From contig CM028129.1 of NCBI GenBank assembly GCA_016271365.2, positions 842,474,001-842,538,000 on the forward strand: a stretch of 64,000 nt of DNA, written 5' to 3'. The DNA comes from Neoceratodus forsteri. Taxonomy: Eukaryota > Chordata > Ceratodontiformes > Ceratodontidae. A model generated the notes under the pieces. The model had not been told where the DNA came from and did not search any database. It saw only the letters and a program-made list of their open reading frames with translations. Of this stretch, positions 55,918 through 64,000 are shown in pieces (the first letter of the stretch is position 1; the number at the start of each line of letters is the position of its first letter). A program made the position numbers and the translations under genes.

Positions 55918-55956
<39 letters not shown>

Positions 55957-55965
55957 TATAAAATA
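55918..55965. repeat. (TA)n/(CA)n microsatellite
   Basis: TA repeats followed by a short ACACACACAT block. Confidence 0.95.
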
Positions 55966-55999
55966 TATACATGTAATCATTGCTTTTTTTGTATCACAG

Positions 56000-56231
56000 G
56001 TCATATAGTTGAACTTGGGGTGCACATTTCTTGGCTTGATGAGGAATTTTGGTGTTGGAATACTGTCATGCCAGTGAAAGTAAGTATTTTTTTTGGGGGG
56101 GGGGTTCATTTTGAAGCAAGTTTCATTCATTGTTTCTTTTTTGTTAATTTTTCACAGGTTTTCTGTGCATCCTCCAGTCCAGTACTGATGGTCAGGATTC
56201 ATACTAGTTGTTGCGTGTGTCCTGGGGTGTG
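56000..56231 (+). other. Exon-like pair with splice-site-like borders
   Basis: A segment from 56000 to about 56080 is preceded by a pyrimidine-rich stretch ending TTTTGTATCACAG and followed by GTAAGTATTT. It encodes HIVELGVHISWLDEEFWCWN plus TVMPVK. A second acceptor-like TTGTTAATTTTTCACAG ends at 56157; in the same frame VFCASSSPVLMVRIHTSCCV then CPGV and a stop follow at 56231. No protein family is recognised, so this may be chance or an exon of a decayed gene. Confidence 0.25.
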
Positions 56232-57049
56232 ATGTTGAACTTGTTATTTGGAGAAAGCACCAATGGCAGCACACAGCATCAAAATGTTTCCTGCAAACAC
56301 AGATAAACAAGAAATTATTAGTACTTGATTGCAGTAACACATTTTGTTCAATTTTGTTCAAAGTGTTGCTGTTCCTGTCATATATCCAGTGTAACAGATA
56401 GCAAGCTCTCAGTAAGCCACAACAAGAGCAAATCACAATCACAAATTTAGTACGTGTAACCCATACACTGTCCCGATGTCTTAATCCAAGTTACATTGTA
56501 AAAGATGTCTTGTCATGTCACGACCTGGATAAAACTTTGTTCAACTCCACCATGGCTGCTGCAGCAATACAGTGTCTGATGTGCACGACAAATATATTAT
56601 GTGACATACATGTCACCTACTTTATATGATTTGCACTCTTTTGAAAAAACGAATTACAAAAAATAACTGATGAAATAAAATTGATATACTTACTGGAAAT
56701 GCATATCTTATAGGTGGTTGTAGACAGTACTGCAATACTACAGTCCTCCAGTCTAGGAAAGTGCTTGAAACCGTTAACCTATAAAAAAAAGAAAATAAGT
56801 TGACCATATGTGTTTCTCAACTGCATCTCAGAAATGCAACAGGAAGCATAACACAGTTCAAGGAAGTTCCATAGTATGAAAAATAAGTACACATGCTGCC
56901 TGTTAAGTATTAATAGTAAGAAGCCTTGTAGCTGTGGCTCCTGGATGGTGGTCTCCTCTCTGTCTGCCGTGGCATGGGCAGGGCGCAGGATGGAAATCAT
57001 TCACATTCCCTCTGAATGAGATACTATTTGATGTATTTGGCTGCCAGAG
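56232..57049. other. Non-coding spacer
   Basis: No recognised feature. It may include the outer 3' part of the hAT element. Confidence 0.4.
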
Positions 57050-57375
57050 ATTTATTGGTGGTGGTCATGTGGGCACATGGTGACATTCCCTCTCACTATC
57101 TGGTGGCTTTGACGAACAGTGGTTTACTGGAGGTAGTCACGTGGGCACATGATGTTGACATTCTTTCTCACTATCTGGTGGCTTTGACAAACAGTGGTTT
57201 ACTGATGGTGGTCATGAGCACATGATGTTGACATTCTCTCTCACTATCTGGTGACATTGGCTAACAGAGGTTTACTGGTGGTGGCTGTGGGCACATGCTT
57301 TTGACATTCCCTCTCACTATCTGGTGGCTTTGGCTAACATTGGTTTACTGCTGGTGGTCATGGGCACAGCTGCAG
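57050..57375. repeat. 74-bp tandem repeat
   Basis: CTCACTATCTGGTG recurs at 57092, 57167, 57240 and 57313 (periods 75, 73, 73). Each unit includes GGTTTACTG and GGGCACATG. It sits downstream of the minus-strand hAT transposase and may be subterminal to it. Confidence 0.9.
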
Positions 57376-57764
57376 ACTGCAACACAATCCCTCTCACTGT
57401 CAGACACACACAGGTGGGTGGCTGGATATAGTGTATATTGTGTTACAGTATTTCAGTCTCAGTCAGGAGGCAGATATCTTGAATCTGCAGGTTTTAAGCT
57501 GCTAACACCTAGTACTACAAATGAACAGTTGTGTCTAAGAAGCTGACTGTGTTTGCTAATTACAGCAGCACATGTTCTGTGAAGTCTAATTAGAAATAAC
57601 ACCAAGGTGAGGAAGGTAAAATAGAAGGACTGTGAATTTGCTTGTGCCAGATTGCCAATATGACATATGGAATTTGACTCATTCAGAGTGGGACACTGAT
57701 TTAATGTTATGAAAAATGAAACATGTACCATTGAAAAAATGTGACAGCCTTTTAACCACTTAAC

Positions 57765-58239
57765 TTAAAACCTACCAACATCAATCTCATCATCATCATC
57801 ATCATAATACAGGAAGCTGCCCTCGCAGTCATCAATGTCTGAATTGTGACCACTAGGGAATTCTTTCTCCATGATGTCATCATCTACCTCAGTGGTAGGC
57901 CATTTCATACTGCCAGTGCCACCAGTATGGTCTGCTTCTCCCACATCACCACAACCATGACCATGTCGGGGTATGAATACAGAGGCTGCTGTTTGAGCTG
58001 GTATGTGCCCTGATTTATTTTTATGACCTCAGCAAGCTGACATTTGAAGGAGAGAGGTTTGTATGATGGCCCTGAACTACTGCACCCACAGAACTGAATA
58101 CCCTCTCAACACCTACACTGGAGAGTGGGCAGGTCCGGTCCTTCAGTGCCACTGAGGTCAGCTCTGGCCATTCACTGACCTTTCCACTCCAGTATAAAAG
58201 AGGATTGTCAGTTACTGACAGATGCCCGTTTTCAGCCAA
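57765..58239 (-). pseudogene. hAT transposase: C-terminal dimerisation domain and acidic tail
   Basis: NPLLYWSGKVSEWPELTSVA, LKDRTCPLSSVGVERVFSSV and GHHTNLSPSNVSLL (58200-58040) form the hATC dimerisation domain; the Glu of VERVFS is the third catalytic acid. After a stop at 58021 a further frame stays open from about 58012 to the TAA at 57765-57767, ending in an acidic tail (EGSFLYYDDDDDEIDVGRF) encoded by an ATG/GAT repeat. Confidence 0.85.
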
Positions 58240-58244
58240 TTTGA

Positions 58245-58665
58245 GTCAACCATTTGCTGTGCTGCATGAAGTCCGGTGGTTGACTCATCACCTGTTCTCT
58301 CGATTCATTGATGTCACAGATCCTGACTTTGGACAAAGCAGGCAGCATGGCATTCTGAAAGTCATTATAGGAAAAGGGCACTTTCAGCCTGAAAAGAAGT
58401 ATGCTTTTATAAAAAGACCACGGGAGTTTTTTGATGCTTAGCAGCTTATTCCTTTAATGGAGAAAACACTTAAAAGAACTGAATATTAAGAGGGAGGTCT
58501 TCCCCCGAGCAGGATTCAAAGGGCACTTCCTGATGAAGCCTACTTCTTTGTAGGTGAAACGTCGAATATGGACCTCATGAAAAATGAATAAAACACATTA
58601 AGAGAAGAAAATTTGTGCTGTCCACCGTTATTTGTTGCGCCCCCAGTTCATTCTCATTGTGGGAG
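58245..58665 (+). mobile_element. Penelope-type terminal fragment inserted in hAT
   Basis: About 420 bp of plus-strand foreign DNA separates the hAT core from its C-terminal domain. It includes PEKKYAFIKRPREFFDA-encoding sequence (58380-58440), a hammerhead-like core (58530-58563) and an AATAAAACAC segment (58588). Such sequences occur in Penelope-type terminal repeats. The borders are approximate and no target duplication was found. Confidence 0.5.
58524..58572 (+). ncRNA. Hammerhead-ribozyme-like core
   Basis: CTGATGA (58530-58536) and GAAAC (58556-58560) enclose a stem-loop AGCCTAC-TTCTT-TGTAGGT, then GTC (58561-58563) offers the cleavage site. CTTC before the core can pair with GAA(T) after it as a short stem I. 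Stem III is only the self-complementary ACGT, which would favour dimeric action, as described for hammerheads of Penelope-like elements and newt satellites. Activity is untested. Confidence 0.55.
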
Positions 58666-58668
58666 ACC

Positions 58669-59811
58669 TTATTTGGACAAAGCACCACAAAGCGGGTTAA
58701 TGGCAACCAGTTTTGATGACAGACCACCTCGAACTGCAGCCACCTTACGGGATGTGCTTGGTACTACTCCAAACTGACCTTCAGCCTGGTTATGCTGCTG
58801 AGGTTTGCTGACCTTGGCACATGACTTCTGTGCCTTATTAACTAAGTGCACCTGCTGCCCACTGACATTTCTAACCTGTTTAGGCCCTCCTTCCAGTAGT
58901 GACACAATTCCACATTTGTATCGTGGATCCAGCATTGTTGCTATTGTGAAGTTGTCATTTTGCTGAATGCTCAAGATGTGCCGATTGCGGTCGAATAGTG
59001 TCAGCATGTGTTTCAACAACACACTGCTAGCACAGTCTCTGGAACCATCAAGGCTATGCTGTAGATTCAGCAATGTCTGCCTCAATACCCACAGCAGTGG
59101 AATTGATTGGCTGATGGAAGCAGACTCACCACTCATTGCCTGTGTGGCGTGTTCAAAAGTCCTCAAAAGTGTTATAACAGAGCCCATGAGGTGCCACTGT
59201 TCAGTCATGAGAGACATTGAGGCCCCAGAAGTGTCATGGCTAGTGTGCATGATGAGACATTCAGAGATTGCTTTGTATTGTTTATACAACCTCTCTGCCA
59301 TGTATAAAGTGGAGTTCCACCAGGTGACAACTTCCAGCTTGAGGCGGTGCTGTGGGAGGCTGTTTTGGATCTGCAGCTGCTGAAGCTGGTCATGGGCCTT
59401 TGCAGAGCGTGAAAAGTGCAAACAGATATGGCGTGCAACTGTCAACATTTTCTTTATATCAGGGTGCTGCAGAAACTCCTGGACCAACAGATTTAAACAG
59501 TGGGCCATGCATTGAACCTGAACAAAGCCACCATTCATGATGCATTTAACCATGTTTGACCCATTGTCACTTGCAATAAATCCAGCTCTCAGGGACATGG
59601 GGTTCAGCCATTCATCAATTTCGGTCAGTAGAAAGTCCAGCATGTTTTCACCAGTGTGGGAACAGGCCACACCACGTATTACAAGTGCTACATGGTGTCG
59701 AATTCCTGGAAGGTTGCTGCCATGACAGTCTGCCTTACTACTCTGATTATTCATACTACCACCAGCACAAACAACCCCCAGCACCTGTGCCCATTGTGGA
59801 GTTATATACAA
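58669..59811 (-). pseudogene. hAT transposase: catalytic core (380 open codons)
   Basis: The longest open segment of the window. It carries HHVALVIRGVACSHTGENML, FIASDNGSNMVKCIMNGGFV (second Asp), QCMAHCLNLLVQEFLQHPDI (CxxH motif), KLEVVTWWNSTLYMAERLYK and FTIATMLDPRYKCGIV, all hallmark blocks of hAT transposases in the right order. It is open up to a stop at 58669, next to the inserted fragment, and lacks the dimerisation domain, which lies beyond the insert. Confidence 0.9.
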
Positions 59812-60718
59812 ATATGAACTCCCCGCTGTTTTTACTTGACCACATATCCATACTTAGATTGATGAATGGAGAGGAGGAATGTTGAAGGGCATGTCTTACA
59901 GAGTTGGCCACGGTATGGTATAACTCAGGGACAGCACGGGTGGAAAAGTATGTCCTGGATGGGACTTTCCATTTTGGACAGGTGCGTGCCAGAAACTGCC
60001 TGAATCCAGACTTCTCCATGAAAGAGAAGGGCAAAAGATCAATTGCCAGCATTTCAGCTACAGCAGCATTAAGTTCACATGACACTACATGATTCAGTGG
60101 GTACTTCAGGTTATGGGCAAAAACACTCTCCAACGTGGGCTGACTTATACGTTTTTCACAGGATGTGACAAATGGCTCTGCTCTGTGAATGGCCCGGGGT
60201 GAGGTGTGGATGTGTGATGAAAAGGGGTATGCAGGTGACAAGTCCACAAATGAAATTATTTTCCCCATTTTAAGTACAAAGGTTGATGTACCACCTGCAC
60301 TAAGCATAATGCATTGACCACCACCACCACCACCACTGCTACTTTGACCACCACTTGACAAGATTTCTCAATCATAATCCTCCCCCTTATCATGCCTGTA
60401 GTAATCCTCCGGTGTTATTTCATCACTATGATAGACATTGCTACTTGGTCTTACACTCATGGAAGGGGATAACATGCTCAGTAAGGTTGATGATGAGGGT
60501 GAACATCCCACTATGGCATTAGCTGCCCTCTGGTACCGGGTCCACAGTGCCATGTGCCTGTTCTTAAGATGTGTATGCTGGCCCCCCATGCCCAGATTAC
60601 TCCCCTTTTTACATTGAGTCACACACACGGCAAAGCTGGAAGATTGCAATTGACTCATCATTTGCATCTTGGACAAAAAAATCCCAAACAAGGGATTGTG
60701 ATCCCCTATTTTTAACAT
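59756..60718 (-). pseudogene. hAT transposase: BED finger and first catalytic block
   Basis: From 60718 the frame reads through the BED-type finger (SSSFAVCVTQCKKGSNLG ... THLKNRHMALW; paired Cys and His) to a single in-frame TGA at 60368-60370, then continues in the same frame through LESVFAHNLKYPLNHV, FRQFLARTCPKWKVPSRTYF and INLSMDMWSSKNSGEFIF. The Asp of SMDMWSS is the first residue of the hAT DDE triad. A frameshift near 59810 leads into the next segment. Confidence 0.85.
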
Positions 60719-60720
60719 GT

Positions 60721-61540
60721 CCCTGATGCTGCTAATTGGACTCCGGTTTTTTAACCCCTGAAATCGGAGTGTACTACATTATTTTTCTGGCTGGACACAC
60801 TTGGACTCCAACTGACCACCATGACTACCTATGACTATTGCTGGGTCATCATGATCATCATCAACAGGAACTGCTAAATCACAACTTTTTTGAGACGGGG
60901 GAAATTAACGCCAACCGACCCAGACACAACCACCTTGACTTTCTTTTTCTCCAGTTTCCAACAGGGGTCACTGACATCATCATCATATTCATCAACATCA
61001 TCAGCATCCACATTTTCAGTTTGGATGCTGTCATGTGGAGAACATGTTCCAAACCACAGCATCATCATCATCATCATCACACAATATATTTGCGCCATAC
61101 TTTGAATCATTGGATGGCAAAGGCATGACATCAACAGTGCTGTAAGAAATGCAACATTGTGAGTTATTGTCATCAGGATCAGAATCATGATCAGCTACCA
61201 TGGGGATGTTAATGGGGAGTACAGCATCATCTGCACTGTCAGTCACAGCTTTAGACTCAACTATTTTTTTTGAAACAGTTAACTGGTCAGAAGTGGAACT
61301 TGAGGCAGCAATACTCATGCCAGCATAAACTGCACTAACACCACCAGTGGGGACAACATCATCTCCTCCAACTATGAGTAAAACTACAGATTGCACAGTA
61401 AAAAACATTGATGGAGAAATCCCTTTACTGACATCAGCTATGCAGTTCAGCGTACTACCATGCCCATGACAATCGTGCCACTGGCAGCAGTGCCATGGCC
61501 AGAAACAGCTTTGCTTGCACGTCTCTTTGCGGGCATTTTG
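60721..61540 (-). pseudogene. hAT transposase N-terminal acidic region
   Basis: A plausible start is at 61535 (MPAKRRASKAVSGHGTAASG, a basic N-terminus) and soon runs into a stop. Further on the strand reads ENVDADDVDEYDDDVSDPCW and KLEKKKVKVVV (about 61010-60920), and a frame with CDDDDDDAVVW lies at 61075-61045. Acidic, ATC/CAT-repeat-coded stretches match the acidic tail at the other end of the protein. Frames are mixed, so the region has decayed or contains introns. Confidence 0.45.
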
Positions 61541-61569
61541 GGGGGTCACTAAGGAAATTCTAAACAAAT

Positions 61570-62435
61570 TTAGATTTCTGAACTTTCAATCTGGGCCAGT
61601 GGGTGCGAAGCCAAAAAACAACTGTGGCTTGCAGATGGAGATCAGACACTAAACAGATGCAAAAGCACAGACAGATTAAGACTGCACTATCAAGAAGAAA
61701 TGCCTATGCAAAGTCACAACAACACCTTAACCAGTGCTCACAAGTTACAATCCAAATCTGGAAAAGAATATCTTTTGCCAGTTGGGGGGGGTGCAGTGCA
61801 CTGCATTAACAGCCCAAAACCAAGATACCACAAAGCAGTACAAAATCACACAGGTGCGGTGGATAGCAGGTTCACACTGCTGCAGTTACTGTGTGTCACA
61901 ATCAAATGTGTCTGATTTGATGGCACATGTCACACACACACTACAAGTAATGCACAGTAAACTGAAAACTTCAGTAATATAACCATATATTTTAAACAAA
62001 CTGAAATTATGCACTGCTGCACCAAAACAATCCGCAAAAAATGTCAAAAATTACTGAAAATATTACTGTGTGTACATTAACACAGTTATACAACAAAAAT
62101 ATAACCAAAACAGAAAGACTGCCTTTCTCCCAGTTAATCTACCTCTACCACGGATGCGCCCTCCCCCAAGCACACTTCAAGTGTCGGTCAGTACACATAC
62201 TGAATGTTCTAAATTAACATTCAAAATCCACACACAAACCATAAATACTCAATGATATGAGCACAGGAGGTTGTCCTACAATCAATATACTAAATTTTGA
62301 GCAAAAGAAAATGACTGAAAAAGGCTTTTTGAACGGCTTTTAGAGGGTTTGAATCTCAGAGCTCTGACAGCAAACTGTCTCCATCTACCACTACATATAC
62401 ACTACACAGAACTAAGGATGTGCAGAATAATCTGA
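61570..62435. other. Non-coding spacer
   Basis: AT-rich; probably the 5' part of the hAT element and flanking DNA. No coding signal recognised. A TAAGGATGTGCAGAATAATC sequence (62415), near the PLE-2 truncation point, has no inverse partner that I can find. Confidence 0.4.
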
Positions 62436-62439
62436 AGCC

Positions 62440-63445
62440 CATGTGACCTGCAATCCCATGAATCGTTTCAAAATTCAACTCATGGAACCACTTTCCCAAT
62501 ATGTGGATCACTTTTTGAGACCCATTTGTAGCTGCTTCGGGGTCTTACATTAAAGATACAGGGACTATTTTAAGAAACTTGGAGGATGTGGAAATAGGTG
62601 AGAATGCTTACCTAATAAAAATGGATGTGGAGTCCTTATACTCCAACACCTCCCAAGAGGAAGCTTTAGACAGTTTAACTTTTTTTCTTAACTTAAGAAC
62701 TGTGGATGCAGAACTATGTACAGAGCTATTGTTGAAATTGTCAGAATTTGTTTTGAAATTCAATGGTTTCTCTTTCCTGGGCAAATATTACCTTCAGACG
62801 AAAGGGACGGCAATGGGGGCAACATTTGCTCTTAGCCTTGCAAATTTGTACGTGGGGAAATGGGAAGATACTTTTGCCAGAGATCCAGACACAAATCCAT
62901 ATTTTTGGAAAATTGATATGTACCATTGTTTTATTGATGACATATTTATAATATGGAATGGTGATCTAACTGAATTTGAAAGCTTTGTATCATATTTACA
63001 TACTTCTAATTCCAAGTTCCACTTTACTTATAGTGCCAGCAGAGAAAGTATTCATGTCTTAGATTTGCTTATTAGTAAGGGTGGGGATGGCAATGTGCAA
63101 ACTGACATTTACAGGAAGTCGTGTGAGAGAAACACCTTGCTTCTCTCTTCTGGTTGTCACCCTAGGAACGCTATACAAAATGTACCAAAGAGCCAGTTCC
63201 TCTGGATTAGGAGAAACTGTAATAGTGCCAAAAGCTTTGAAATAGCTGCAAATGACCTTGAGAACAGATTTATTGAGAGGGGCTATCAGATGGATCATGT
63301 GAATTCCATTCATCCATCAGGAGGTCATAAATATCCCCAGAGAGGCAACCCTTACTGTAACACGTCAGGAGGAATCCAGTTTGACAAATCTGAATTTTGT
63401 AACAACTTATTCTGTACATGCATCAAAGGTAGCAGAATTTTTTAG
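62440..63445 (+). pseudogene. PLE-2 reverse transcriptase
   Basis: Open for 288 codons from 62579: DVEIGENAYLIKMDVESLYS, SFLGKYYLQTKGTAMGATFA, NLYVGKWEDTFARDPDTNPY, then YHCFIDDIFIIWNGDLTEFE with the catalytic FIDD at about 62935, and NVQTDIYRKSCERNTLLLSS. A frameshift upstream (about 62530) separates LSQYVDHFLRP, and another near 63325 ends the open part; the protein sense continues with LNFVTTYSVHASKVAEFFRK in the next frame. The copy retains all core residues but is frame-broken. Confidence 0.9.
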
Positions 63446-64000
63446 GAAAAATTGGAATATTTTAAAAGGTGACTCTAAGCTAAGTTTGTACCATGAAAAT
63501 CCCCCTAGGATGACTTATAGAAGGGCTGTAACTTTAAAGGACCAGTTGGTACACAGCAGGCAGATCTTACCTACTTCTCAAACATGGCTTAAACTAATTG
63601 TGGGTTGTTTTAAATGTCACAGATGTATGTTTTGCCCCAATATTACAGCAGGTAAAGATTTCAAGAGTCCCCACATGGCCAAATCTTACCAAATAAGAGA
63701 ACTGATAACTTGTGACACTAATGGAGTTATCTATTTAACCACATGCACATGTGGGGCATTCTATGCGAGCAAGACAAAAAGGCATCTCAAATTAAGGATG
63801 GGTGAACATTTGAGGGCCATCAGAAACAGTGACCCAACTTATGCTACAGCCCTCCATGTGATGCAGTTTGATGATGAGAATGAACACACTTTTCTCTTTA
63901 AGGGAATAGAAAAAGTGTTTAAAAATCCAAGAGGTGGAGATTATGAGGATTTCATTTTAGAAAGGGAAGGATTTTGGATTTACACCCTTGGTGCCTTTAG
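63370..64000 (+). pseudogene. PLE-2 linker and GIY-YIG endonuclease (partial)
   Basis: Continuation after the frameshift: LVHSRQILPTSQTWLKLIVG, then a cysteine cluster CFKCHRCMFCPN (63612-63647) typical of the link between the Penelope reverse transcriptase and endonuclease. The endonuclease follows: GVIYLTTCTCGAFYASKTKR, LKLRMGEHLRAIRNSDPTYA and GGDYEDFILEREGFWIYTLG. The YVG motif of PLE-1 reads YAS here, so the conserved Gly is lost. The domain is cut by the window end. Confidence 0.85.

Larger units (their letters stand above)
57765..61540 (-). mobile_element. hAT-type DNA transposon coding region
   Basis: Minus-strand hAT transposase spread over 3.8 kb: an N-terminal acidic region, BED zinc finger, RNaseH-like catalytic core, C-terminal dimerisation domain and an acidic tail. 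The core is separated from the C-terminal domain by an insert at about 58245-58665. I could not identify the terminal inverted repeats or the 8-bp target duplication. The sequence style is that of ZBED-like (Ac-type) hAT elements. Confidence 0.85.
62440..64000 (+). mobile_element. Penelope-like element PLE-2, runs off the right edge
   Basis: Plus-strand Penelope-type element closely related to PLE-1. It starts inside the reverse transcriptase (MEPLSQYVDHFLRP near 62480), includes a long open reverse transcriptase segment, a cysteine linker and the GIY-YIG domain up to the end of the window. It is truncated at the 5' side; the 3' terminal repeat, if present, lies beyond 64000. Confidence 0.9.

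Overview
The window looks like intergenic or intronic DNA of a large, repeat-rich vertebrate genome. The mixture of CR1-like and L2-like LINEs, Penelope-like elements, Tc1, hAT and Crypton relics and tRNA-derived SINEs suggests an amphibian or similar lower tetrapod; a caecilian-like genome would fit, but this is inference and I cannot name the species. I see no convincing intact host gene, no rRNA or true tRNA gene, and nothing prokaryotic. Almost every recognisable protein segment belongs to a mobile element, and nearly all are broken by stops and frameshifts.

Layout. 1-5132: minus-strand CR1-like LINE (CR1-A) whose 3' end lies off the left edge, with two 350-bp tandem monomers at its 5' side. 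5450-9240: a second, older minus-strand CR1 (CR1-B), split by a 1594-bp TGTAACC...GGTTACA element with a 4-bp target duplication. 9711-14105: a relic Crypton-type tyrosine recombinase on the minus strand, a 298-bp satellite-like array beside it, and related repeats at both sides. 14095-19030: non-coding DNA with tRNA-derived SINEs. 19034-21480: a third minus-strand CR1 (CR1-C) carrying a foldback MITE and other insertions. 21480-30500: mostly featureless, with a CORE/MIR-like SINE, microsatellites and tRNA-like fragments.

30500-34190: plus-strand L2/CR1-group LINE with a 2A-like peptide motif, endonuclease, and a reverse transcriptase retaining YADD, ending in an (AAATA)n tail. 37465-39830: a second L2-like LINE with a mutated catalytic box, interrupted by a retroposon with a 12-bp target duplication. 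40574-42170: a complete but dead Tc1 transposon with about 215-bp inverted repeats. 44000-48201: a near full-length plus-strand CR1 (CR1-D). 49520-51560 and 62440-64000: two Penelope-like elements (reverse transcriptase plus GIY-YIG endonuclease) in opposite orientations; the second runs off the right edge. 53500-55110: an unusual array of alternating inverted repeats. 57050-61540: a minus-strand hAT transposase (BED finger, RNaseH-like core, dimerisation domain) split by a fragment that carries a hammerhead-ribozyme-like core.

The genes do not form a pathway. The window is a layered record of insertions: LTR-like DNA into CR1-B, MITE and SINE-like DNA into CR1-C, a retroposon into an L2-like LINE, and Penelope-type DNA into hAT. 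The most interesting items are the Crypton relic with its repeat architecture, the alternating inverted array, the 2A-like motif, the hammerhead-like sequence inside hAT, and the tandem promoter-like monomers of CR1-A.
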